Assembly (NCBI GenBank): GCA_015478945.1
Contig: JABUQX010022970.1
Span: forward strand, 17,501-59,677
From: Trachelipus rathkii
Lineage: Eukaryota; Arthropoda; Malacostraca; Isopoda; Trachelipodidae
Length of the DNA: 42,177 bases
Reading direction: 5' to 3'
The position numbers were made by a program, and so were the translations under genes. Positions within the stretch are counted from its first letter, which is position 1. Every line of letters begins with the position of its first letter. Shown here one piece after another: positions 32,370 to 41,670 of the stretch. The notes under the pieces were generated by a model. The model saw only the letters and a program-made list of their open reading frames with translations. It was not told the origin of the DNA and did no database searches.

Positions 32370-33959
32370 GTTTATAGCTAAACACTAAACCAAAAGATCA
32401 ACACTACAAATATATTCCAAAAAAAAAAAACACACACTTCACACTCCACTCAACCCCCACAAACCCACGAACCATATGTAAACAAAACAACAAAATTTCT
32501 AGCAAAAAAAATAAATAAATAAATAAAAAATTACAATATACAAACCCCATAATAGAAGTAAATAAGCGGAATATCCAATTTTAAATATAAAAGGATATCT
32601 TCACTTATCCCTAGAAGTATTCAACATTATTTAAATCCTTAAAAACTCAAAAGCAGGGAGACCCGACACACATAGGAATCAATACTATCACAGCCTACAA
32701 ATATTTAATGTTCAATAGCAAACTAACACGCTACCATTTTTTGGAAAGCATGCACATATAATAATAATAATATTAAAACCAAACCAACCAACATCCAACT
32801 ACGTACAGACCTATATCATTAATTTCCACAATATCCAAAGAATTTGAAAAATTAATTATAATTAGAATTTCCCCCATATCCCTCTATCAGACTCAGAACA
32901 TGGTTTTCGACAAAACGACCCAACCTCTACACTTTCAAAGGTTTCAACTAAACTCTCCTTGTAGTTTTAAACATCAACAAGAAATTCGATACCTGCCCCC
33001 CGTCACCTTTTAAAAAAGTCTTAAACACAAACATAGCCATCAAAGGCAAAAAAAACTAATAGCAAATTTCCTATCCGGGTGCAAAGCTAGAGATATCCAA
33101 GGATGTCACTGATCCCTTTCATAAATATTGTTTAATGGAGTTCCCAGGGAGCCATTCTTTCACCTAAACCCTTTCACCTATTTATGCATGACCTTCCTCA
33201 CCCCACTTCTCCCCTATAAAAATTAATAGTTATGCTGATGATCTAATAATTACATCCCAATCTCCTTCTATAAATATAAAATGGAGAGAACTAAAACTAT
33301 ATAAACCAACTATAATAATGGCTTACAACAAAAAGAATTACTGCATCACCTCAAAAATAAACAATTATCTTACTCACCCCAGACAGGAGAAAATCTAACA
33401 CCTACCCAGCAATATTCCTATCAAAAACTAGACTCTCTATCAACAAGCAACCGATCATCTGCAATGAGAATAGGGTTGGCTTTTATTTTGGTCGTCAGTT
33501 CTTAACTTCTGAGAGTATTGGAAAAGACTTGCAAGTGCCAAGATAGATAGGACGGTAACAGTGCCACTCAAACCGACCAGCTTTAATTCTTATGGAATTC
33601 CGGGAAAAAAATACTCTTTTTTCCCGTACTGGACTCTTAAATATCTTTGGAGCAGAAATTTTATGATAAATATTTACCCGCCTTCACACTATTCCTACTA
33701 ACACCCTTTATAATGATGGGCATGACATTGGACGATTTCAAAGAAAAAGCAAAGTTTTTCTAATAATTACAATTTGAGCATTTTTTTATAAAGCAAGCTG
33801 ATTTTTTTTATATAGTATATATATATAGATAACATTTTTCAACCAGTTAGGAACTTTTCCACCTATACCACATATTTTAAATTACAATTAGGGAATAACT
33901 ATAAAGAACAATTACGGTATATATCTTTAGAAATTATTTAAATTATAAAGGCAAGCAAG

Positions 33960-33966
33960 TACTAAC
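33960..33966 (+). promoter_or_regulatory. Splice branch-point site TACTAAC
   Basis: A perfect TACTAAC lies with its branch adenosine about 20 bases before the CAG acceptor at 33982-33984, normal spacing for a metazoan intron. The polypyrimidine tract between them is weak. Confidence 0.55.
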
Positions 33967-33984
33967 CACAGATTAATCACCCAG

Positions 33985-34182
33985 GTTTTGGCAGTTTCCA
34001 TAAATGTGTTCCGCTTATATTACAATGGATGGGCTGGAGATTGGAGCGAAACATTACTCATGGTTCCGTTTTGCATTATTCTTCCACTTGTGCCATATTC
34101 AATGCCATTAATGTGGATAATTCTTCACTGGATTGGTACTGCCTCCATTTTATCTATTTACAACCACGCAAAAAATTTACAG
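33985..34182 (+). CDS. Internal exon of a TMEM94-like multipass membrane protein
   Basis: CAG|GTT at 33984/33985 and CAG|GTAATT at 34182/34183 bound exactly 66 codons (198 bp, phase 0 at both ends) with no stop. The peptide has two hydrophobic segments around the motif LLMVPFCIILPLVPYSMPLM. From memory of the human TMEM94 protein it aligns almost without gaps to the stretch with LITNALRFIF, WQYTLL and LPILPLLFPVLW: N, R, W-x-x-T-L-L, L-P-x-x-P, P-x-x-W, G-x-A and x-I/V-L all coincide. TMEM94 is a P-type ATPase-related protein of the endoplasmic reticulum linked to magnesium transport. No neighbouring exon is visible in the window, so flanking introns must be long and full of the repeats seen here. 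An alternative is a retained fragment of a decayed gene copy, but intact splice sites and frame argue against that. Confidence 0.65.
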
Positions 34183-34324
34183 GTAATTGATATGATGCTA
34201 ATTCTCATCAACTTAAATGTTTCTTGATTATGTTATAAAGTATTTAAACCTATTAATATAATTATTTAAAGTAATCCCGATGTTGATTTCTAATTCGGTA
34301 TCCAATTTCCAAGTTTGTTTAAAA

Positions 34325-34328
34325 TAAC

Positions 34329-34423
<95 letters not shown>

Positions 34424-34471
34424 AAATTATTAATTATTATTTTATTATTATTATTTTTATTATTATTATTA
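34325..34471. repeat. (ATT)n trinucleotide microsatellite
   Basis: About 45 TTA/ATT units, less regular after 34410. It directly precedes a 5'-truncated LINE. Confidence 0.95.
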
Positions 34472-35107
34472 ATGTATATTAGTGAGACTATGGTCTGGAA
34501 TAAGAGGTATAGATCTAAAGTTCAATGTGTTCAGATGGACAATCTTAGGGGCGTCTTAGGTGTGAGAAGAATTGATAAAATGAGGAATGAACGAATTAGA
34601 GAGTTATGTGGTGTGAAGAAAGGGGTAAATGAGATAATAAATGAAAGTACGTTGAGATGGTTTGGTCATATGGAAAGGATGAACGACAGTCGGTTGGTTA
34701 AGCGGAAGTATAGTGGTGATTGTGTTGGGAATCGACCGGCTGGGAGACCGAAGAAAAAGTGGATTGAGTCAGTAAAGAAATGTCTGGAGGAGAGAAATGT
34801 GAGTTTGGCAGAGGCGATAAGAAAGGTGCATGATAGGAGAGAATGGCTGGGTTTTGTGAGGGGTTATGGTTGTGGCCCACCTGGGCCCAAGGGATGAACC
34901 CTACACTGACGATATGCCATAGTGAGGGTCCGTCGCGGTCCCATGAAGTTCTGGGGTGGATTTTCTGACTGCGACGAGTTCTCACTAATAGGTATAGATG
35001 GAGCGGTAAGGCTGGGCTTTCTTTTCAACTTGTGTCATATTCTTCTACTATTCTTTTCCGATGCATGTCACGCATCTTACCTCCAGTCTTGGGGGAAAAA
35101 AAGGATT
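34472..35107 (+). mobile_element. 5'-truncated RTE-like LINE tail with intact 3' UTR
   Basis: A 141-codon open frame (34472-34897) encodes the C-terminal part of the RT polyprotein. It contains RYRSKVQCVQMDNLRGVLGV, RRIDKMRNERIRELCGVKKG, the hallmark STLRWFGHMERMNDSRLVKR and NRPAGRPKKKWIESVKKCLE, and ends in RREWLGFVRGYGCGPPGPKG. This resembles the 1-1990 element in its RW(F/Y)xHxxRM and GRPxxRW blocks and is closest to the minus copy at 18036-19320. The 3' UTR runs to the CAGTCTTGGGGGAAAAAAAGG-like end, then (ATT)6 at 35108-35126. It is the best preserved LINE piece here but lacks endonuclease and RT core, so it is not functional. (ATT)n lies on both sides. Confidence 0.85.
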
Positions 35108-35517
35108 ATTATTATTATTATTGACCTTAAATTAGTTAGGGATGGTAAAAAACAACAATCCTTAAAATAAGAAAATATGATTTACCTTATGTAAATTGAT
35201 GTCGAGGTTAAAATATTGATGAAAGAATAATTTTAAGTGAGAGACAAAAAAAAACAGAGGATGAATAATTCTGTTAATGAGTTAATGATGTTAGTTGATT
35301 TCTTTTTCTTTGAGTTTATAAAACACATGCACAGATAGGGATACACACTTAAAAGCTAATAGTTATCATCAATATAATTTCCCATCTCTTCTCTTATACC
35401 ATCAAAGGAATCAATGAATTGATGAATGAATGAATGAATGGAACGAAATAAACATCTCTTTATAATACAGGTTACTGATAAAAAGTTTCCAAGGGGGGGC
35501 AAAGCATTATTAACATA
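35108..35517. other. (ATT)6 tail then unassigned sequence
   Basis: Six ATT units at 35108-35126 end the LINE. The rest shows no gene; a GAAT tetranucleotide run (GAATGAATGAATGAATG) is near 35422-35440. Confidence 0.5.
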
Positions 35518-35540
35518 ATATATATATATATATATATATA

Positions 35541-35596
<56 letters not shown>

Positions 35597-35610
35597 TAAA
35601 TTTTAATATA
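35518..35610. repeat. (AT)n array flanking the hAT element
   Basis: TA dinucleotides ending one base before the TAGTG terminus of the hAT candidate. Confidence 0.95.
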
Positions 35611-35744
35611 TTAGTGATATGCACCGGAGAGTAATTTGGGCCGGAGGCCGGAGAGCCGGAGGCCGGAGAATGAAAATTTTAATTCCGGCCGGGGCGGAGT
35701 CTCCGGCCGGAGAATGTAATTTCCATTTATACTTAACCTTCTAT

Positions 35745-35760
35745 AATAATATATAATATA

Positions 35761-35816
<56 letters not shown>

Positions 35817-35838
35817 ATATATATATAATATATATAAT
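35745..35838. repeat. (AT)n array inside the hAT candidate
   Basis: TA dinucleotides between the left hexamer array and the transposase start. Confidence 0.95.
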
Positions 35839-35952
35839 AATGAAGGATTGACTCTAAACATGCATATCATGCACCTTCCTCGTACGGATCCTAAGTAGTA
35901 ACTACCAGAGAATTACACCCACTACTTTTAAGAGGGCTAAAACCGTGAAGGT

Positions 35953-37992
35953 GTGAACTACTTGTGCGCTACTGGTAATACATTACTATTAAGAGGAAAC
36001 CCAAAGAAAGGTTCAAAATATTATAGCACAAAACCCTTACTGGATCACCTTGAAAAGAAACATAAAGCCACATATTTGAAGATAAAAGAACTATCTGAAT
36101 CTTCAAGAGGAAAAGTGGCCGAAAAAAGAAAACATGATATCACAGACACAGCAGAAGATGATCCATGTCCATCCATATCATAACTTCTACCTCTATTCAA
36201 CAAAAACAGATTCATCAGCCTGCACTGTTTGAAATACTGGCTAAACAAAGATTTGGGGAGATACTTATCAATAACAGCACAGAAATTCCATTTCAAAAAT
36301 TGGAGAAATGATTGCTGTGGACAATCTGCCATTCTCTTTTGTTGAAAGACATTGTCTTAAGAGATTAAGAAAATTCAGTATGTCCTACAATATCAATATT
36401 CTATCAAGGAGGTCTTTCAGAAGAGATTATCCCCAAAACAAATATATACCACGGACGCTAGGAAACAAAAATAACAGTCTTCAGCTGCAAAGAAGTTCAA
36501 GCAATATCATTACATCAGATATTTGGACTTTGCTCATATAACAATGAAAGCTTTACAAGTATGTCAGGGCATTGGATTGATCAAGATTTTCAAAGGAAGA
36601 GTGTAGTGGAACATTACAAATCCGTAGTTTTAGTGTTTCCCACTCAGCAGAAAATATATGTCTAAAAAGTGAGGTAAATACTTAAGAGCTGGGATTTCAA
36701 AAGAAAATATTCACGTCATCGCCTCCAACAGATATGCACTTAACATTTACAAAAGGTACTGAGCGACAGCGCTGTTATAATGTTCTATTCATTTCTTACC
36801 GCCTAGTATACATACTGCTTTATTTTTCTTAAAAATCACACTAAGATTAATTACTCTTATGTGGAAAATTTTAGGCATTTTAGTAGATCACCCAATTGCT
36901 ACAACTAAAGTAACTGAAATTCAAAAATCTCAAAATTTGCCAATACACAAGCTTATCCAAGAAGTGGAAACAAGATGGAATTCATCATATTATATGCTGC
37001 AAAGGATCATAGAGCAAAAAATTGCAATTATTATATATTCTTTAAATTCGAAAAACAATCTAGATATCTTAAATGCAAATCACTGGAAGCCTAATGGAGA
37101 ATATAATTAGATTGCTATAACCATTTGAAGAATTAACTAAGCATTTACCTTAGTTGTAGATTTTACTTTTGGTAATAACCTGCAGTTAATGCATTGCCAA
37201 AAAATTAAAAAAAACTATGAAAGATGAACTTATAAATTCTGTTACTGAAGTTTTGGTACCATTAAAAAGAAAAAAAAAAAGAAAGAAACTTTAATGTACT
37301 TGCAACAGTTCCTAATCCACATACAAATTAGTTTCTTTGATATTAATTGATCAAAAATAAAATTTATGCTCAAAGAAGAAGTAAAACCTTTTTATAAAAG
37401 CTAAAGAAAATATTACATTAAGTTCAGATTCTGATGAACAAATGATGATCACAATGATCAGTCTCATACAAATTCACATGAAGAATCTGAAATGAAAAAC
37501 GGCAGATATTGAGAGGAAACACATTCAATTTTCTGGAGGCTTTGATGACATACTCCCAAAAGAATCGTCAGAAGAAAATGAGGAATATTCAGATTTACAA
37601 TCAAACCAATGGAATTGATCAAAGGAAGAAAAAGTTAAACACAAGCAAACGTAGAAGTAGCAGCGAGAGAAAACTACTTGAATTAGAAATACTATTCAAA
37701 CTACGTGGATAATATTTTGCAGCACCAATTATGAACGAAAATCGGATGTGCTGATCACTGTTATGGTGGAAAGAAAAGAAAGCTCTTTATCCTGATTGCA
37801 TCTTACCTAAATTAGCTAGGAAATATCTCTCTGCTCCACCTTCAACTAAGTGTATTTAGCGAGAGAATGTCTAGCCATGCAGGAAATATTTATACAAGTA
37901 AAGGGAATCGTCTTTCTCCAACACTAGCTGATCAGCTCCTGTTTCTTCATCATAATAATTTAAGAGCATTTGATTTTAAATATCAGAGAATG
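35953..37992 (+). pseudogene. hAT-superfamily (ZBED-like) transposase, decayed
   Basis: A BED-type finger remnant opens the frame: KKGSKYYSTKPLLDHLEKKH, which keeps the ST-LL-HL-KH spacing, with a degenerate first cysteine pair. QPALFEILAKQRFGE (about 36217) and MIAVDNLPFSFVE (36308-36346) match the conserved IAxDxLPFSxVE block, then SRRSFRRDY and ITSDIWT (first catalytic Asp region). GHWIDQDFQRKSVV follows in another frame. EVETRWNSSYYMLQRIIEQK (36964-37023) is the hAT TRWNSTxxML motif. PDCILPKLARKYLSAPP (about 37790-37840) and GNRLSPTLADQLLFLHHNN (about 37905-37960) form the C-terminal dimerisation region. Expected length is about 650 residues, which fits 2.0 kb. Many stops and frameshifts (for example TGA after FQKLEK) make it non-functional. 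Confidence 0.85.
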
Positions 37993-38129
37993 GTTACCTA
38001 AATAGCAATGCATAAGCTATTTAACTTCCTTTCGCTGACTTTGTGTTTAACAATATAATTTAAATTTCTCAAAAAATTATATTGTGATACTCTATACAGT
38101 ATCATAACAGCTGGTACATGCTTATCTTT

Positions 38130-38145
38130 TATAATATATATATAT

Positions 38146-38211
<66 letters not shown>

Positions 38212-38232
38212 TATATAATATATATATATATA

Positions 38233-38315
<83 letters not shown>

Positions 38316-38340
38316 TATATATATATATATATATATAGTT
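38130..38340. repeat. (AT)n array inside the hAT candidate
   Basis: TA dinucleotides with few breaks, between the transposase end and the right hexamer array. Confidence 0.95.
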
Positions 38341-38950
38341 TCAAATGTTTGTTTTTTAAACTTAAAATCTCTTTAATAATTTAAAGATTAAGGATAAATT
38401 TATTCATAATTTTTTAGTCTTTTGGTCAGATATTGGCATGTAGTTTAATAAAAGTTCTTTCACCAATTTCTTATACCTATTTCGGTATTGTATTTTTAAA
38501 GCTAGATTTATCAAAAGTGGATTTTTTGTAGGGGTAGTCCTTTTGGATATCAAACCCTTTTTAAGTTGTTTTATTAAAATATTAGTCAATTTAGTAATGG
38601 TGTCATATAGGCCCATTCTATTGTTATATATTATTATAGTTATAATATTAAGTATTAGTTTGACTTAACATTATCACCAACAAAGCAAAAAAAAATATTA
38701 AATAATTTTTACACTTTTATAGTAAGGAATTTTTTTTCTTTAAATAAATTTATTTTCATTAAAGCTGACTCATTATTACTTCAATGAATTATAAACTATT
38801 TTTATTTTCAAAACATAACCTTTTAAAAATATAGGTCTCCGGCCGGAGAAAGCCGGAGACTAGTGGTCTCTGGCTGGAGCCGGAGATCTTTAAAAAGGCC
38901 GGAACTCCGGCCAAGCCGGAGCCGGAAGCCGGAGCCGGTGCCATCCTAAA

Positions 38951-38973
38951 TTATATATATATATATATATATA

Positions 38974-39023
<50 letters not shown>

Positions 39024-39034
39024 TATAATATTAT

Positions 39035-39067
<33 letters not shown>

Positions 39068-39110
39068 ATATATATATATATATTATATATAATATATACG
39101 GTATATATAA
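38951..39110. repeat. Imperfect (AT)n array between hAT and Penelope elements
   Basis: AT repeat starting right after the hAT right end and stopping at the Penelope-like 3' end. Confidence 0.95.
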
Positions 39111-39114
39111 AATT

Positions 39115-40305
39115 AATTAAAAACTACTTTAAAAAACTTTAATGAAATGAAAATTACTGATAGTTGACGTCATTTCAGGACCTAAAATAGCTCGATCCAC
39201 CTCCTCAGAACTAAAACTAATTTCTATAAAAAAATTTAACAATTTTTAAAATTACTATTAAAAACACAGTATAAAAAGGTTACACCGGCACTCATCTTTT
39301 GGCCCCCTTGTACTTTGTTATCATTCCATTATTTTATTTCAATAATTAACGATTCACTCAATCTCTTTTATGAATTTTTGGTTATAGAAATCAAAAATTG
39401 AAAAAACCTTCGGACAAATTAAAATTATTTCTTGTTGATATAAAAAATGATTCTAGCATCCGATTTAAGTTTTTATCTTTGGATCGAAATAAAAAATATG
39501 CTCCATCCCAATTCATAACATGGTCTTCACGGGTCATGTGTCCAAAATACCTGCACTGCTTTGATTCCCCTTCTGACTCATCCCTTGTGCTGGTCGACAT
39601 TCTAATTTTCAGTACTTTAACGTTTCTCCATAATATGATTCATTGCACATATTACACGAATATGATAAACACCTCCCATAGCCTCTCTTTTAGTAGTATC
39701 ATTGATGACTAAGATGCATGAGAGAGTCTCAGGGAAATTAAAGATCAAATTAATGTTAAATAATTGCTTAAGCATAAACTTAAGATCCAGAAGAGGTGGA
39801 GAAAACGGTACCACTTTAATATTTTCCAAATCAGGAGGAGAGTTTTCATTCAATCCCAGGAAACTGGAATATGCTTGTTTATGCTTTCTTTTAAGAAGAT
39901 GTTGGGGATAGCTAATTTCGCGAAGTTTGAAATTATAAAATTAATTTTCTTGTGTAAGAAATTGAGGGTTCATTAATGACTAAGGAACATATTAAATATT
40001 ATATTGTTTTTAATATAAGGGGGATGATAAGAGTATTAGTGGAGAAGTTGATTTTTTTGAGTTGGCTTACGATATACTTTATAGGTTAAATGAGTTCCTG
40101 TTTGGGTTATTAATAGATCCAAAAAAGGTATGTGTTCATTTATCTGGCTTTCGAAAGTAAACGTAATAGAAGGAGTTAAATCGTTGATTTGCAGAAGAAA
40201 TTGATTTATTGGGAAAGGCTTAGGTATAATAGCAAATATGTCATCAACATATCTCTTCCACAAGTAGACTTGCAAAAATAGGGGGGTAAGTGGAAGAAGC
40301 CTGAA
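39115..40305 (-). mobile_element. Penelope-like element, 3' half (RT palm to GIY-YIG endonuclease), minus strand
   Basis: Minus frame 40036-40422 carries LWKRYVDDIFAIIP (catalytic YVDD, 40240-40251), LTPSITFTFESQINEHIPFL, DLLITQTGTHLTYKVYRKPT, the core of a Penelope-type RT. Downstream come DLKFMLKQLFNINLIFNFPE, then GVYHI (39659-39681 region) and NESYYGET, which correspond to the GIY and YIG motifs of the endonuclease. The C-terminal block follows: HMTREDHVMNWDGAYFLF and RMLESFFISTRNNFNLSEGF (39391-39600). The palm is open with catalytic residues intact; a few frameshifts lie between RT and endonuclease. The 3' end lies near 39115 beside (AT)n. The RT start is missing; at about 40300 the sequence switches to the opposite strand. 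Confidence 0.85.
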
Positions 40306-40553
40306 TAAGTTAACCAAAATAAATACTTTTCTTCCTCGCAGATTTGTCACTGCTATATCCTCACTTAAAAAGAATAAAGAAATCATTATACGTAAGGCAG
40401 ATAAAGGTGCTGGAGTTGTCATCTTAAATTTTAGAGACTACGTCACCAAAGTTCAAAACTTGTTAGATGATACGAACGTTTATGAGAAGTTGAGTTCTGA
40501 TCCATCTAATTCGCAGGTTTATGTATTTAATAGACATATCAAACCTTTAATAT

Positions 40554-41670
40554 TGAAGGGGTTAAATTCTGATGTTGAATAACCACCTTCAATAGAGGGA
40601 TATTAATAGATGTTGATGAGAGTGAGCGTTGTCACGATGAAGTGGCGTTTCTTCCGAGGCTGCTTAGGAATCTTCAGTAGGGCTAGCAGCCCCCTGCCCC
40701 AGACGCCACAGGACTCCCCCCAGTGACAATGCCGCGAGCACACTCCGCTCTCCGGTCCTGAAATGATGTCGGGTCAGCTGTCAGGTGAGAGCTAGGTGTG
40801 CGCACATTAAGGTCACTGAGAAGGCTTCGCACCAACTCTGTAACTCTTACTGGGCAGGTTGGTCCGCACCTGCAGAAGCTGGAGAAGTACAGGCGGCACA
40901 GGATGGCTGAACAGAGTAGCGCCCAGCAAAGAAACTTAATTTGATGGATGTTGGTGAAGCATGGTTGCTTGTTGTGTTTCGATGGTTGATAGGTGTTCAT
41001 GGTCACTCCAGTGTGTGTCAAAAGTTTGAAGGGGTTAAATTCTGGTCTTCAATAACCACCTTCAATTGAAGAATATGAGATGTTGAAGAGAGTGAGCGTT
41101 GTCACGATGAAGTGGCGTTTCTTCCCGGAGGCTGCTTAGGATTCCTCAGTGGGGCTAGCAGCCTCCTGCCCCAGACGCCACGGACTCCCCCCGTGAACAA
41201 TGCGCGAGCAACACTCCTCTCCGTCCTGAAATGATGTCGGGTCAGCTGTCAGGTGAGAGCTAGGTGTGCGCACATTAAGGTCACTGAGAAGGCTTCGACC
41301 ACTCTGTACTCTTACTGGCAGTTGGTCCGCACCTGCAGAAGCTTGAGTACGGTACAGGCGGCACAGGATGACCGAACAGAGTAGCGCCCAGCAGAAGAAA
41401 CTTAATTTGATGGATGTTCAGTGATTTGATGGGTGTTCGGAATCAAATTTGGCGTGGCTGCTTGTTGGTGTTCGTTGTGCCACTACAGTGGCACATGTCA
41501 CTCCAGGGTCACCAATTTGAAGGGGTTAGGTGAGGGTCTTGAGTAACCACCTTCAATAATAGAATATTAGATGTTGAAGAGAGTGAGCGTTGTCACGATA
41601 AAGTGGCGTTTCTTCCCGGAGACTGCTTAGGTTTCATCAGTAGGGCTAGCAGCCTCCTGCCCCAGACGCC
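40554..41670. repeat. Tandem repeat of 470-490 bp units (about 2.3 copies) within the Penelope ORF
   Basis: TTGAAGGGGTTAAATTCTG starts unit 1 (40554) and unit 2 (about 41024); a variant starts unit 3 (about 41516). The landmark AGTGAGCGTTGTCACGATGA is at 40621, 41091 and 41582. Unit 3 is partial and ends at CCCCAGACGCCAC, where Penelope coding sequence resumes. Units are over 90% alike by eye, much younger than other repeats here, and GC-richer. The unit start itself lies in Penelope coding sequence (ILKGLNS), so the repeat may include element sequence. Confidence 0.9.
41112..41181. other. Nested hairpin conserved in the 470-490 bp units
   Basis: GTGGCGT (41112-41118) pairs with ACGCCAC (41175-41181), and inside it GGAGGCTGCT (41127-41136) pairs with AGCAGCCTCC (41157-41166). 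Equivalent arms occur in unit 1 near 40642 and unit 3 near 41603. The stem could be an RNA structure of the element, for instance in a pseudo-LTR, but that is inference. Confidence 0.75.

Larger units (their letters stand above)
30880..33480 (+). mobile_element. A/C-rich LINE (Jockey/CR1-like), interrupted by (AT)n and a MITE
   Basis: The endonuclease start is readable near 30950-31060: NTDGIKNKRKELHYTLTKIK matches the WNxxGIxxKRxEL opening of AP-endonucleases. DHIPVGINRNQHKHSTYTPF (about 31830) is the SDHxPI end of the domain and FNKIILKSSKKLHF (about 31950) the linker. The RT follows: YRPISLISTISKEFEKLI (about 32800-32855), SDSEHGFRQND, NGVP (about 33135), MHDLP then YADDLIITSQSP (YADD at 33231-33242), and LLTPDRRKSNTYPAIF. 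G is scarce on the + strand throughout. The reading frame changes many times. An AT array (31255-31560) and a 192-bp MITE (32178-32369) are nested inside, so this LINE predates the MITE. Sequence from 33480 to 33800 may be its tail but is not convincing. Confidence 0.8.
35612..38948 (+). mobile_element. Candidate full-length hAT transposon (3.34 kb) with GCCGGA-array ends
   Basis: The left end starts TAGTGATATGCACCGGAGAG at 35612; the right end, read inward from 38948, starts TAGGATGGCACCGGCTCCGG. Both fit the hAT YARNG terminus and share TAG-GAT-GCACCGG. Behind each lies about 110 bp dense in GCCGGA/CCGGAG hexamers (35630-35725 and 38835-38940), present in both orientations. Between them is a ZBED/hAT transposase in the + sense. 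Flanking octamers TAATATAT and AATTATAT agree at 6 of 8 positions, weak because both flanks are AT repeat. Two AT arrays (35745-35838, 38130-38340) have expanded inside. A minus-strand frame at 38404-38616 is unassigned. Confidence 0.7.

Noticed and set aside
34698..34985. 95-codon minus frame
   Set aside because: It is antisense to the clear LINE C-terminal ORF at 34472-34897.
40683..41021. 112-codon minus-strand cysteine-rich protein
   Set aside because: It lies within the tandem 470-490 bp unit, is not preserved in the second unit because of indels, and has no recognisable domain.
40554..41670. Hammerhead ribozyme in the tandem unit
   Set aside because: I looked on both strands for the CTGATGA and GAAA core pair at proper spacing and did not find it.
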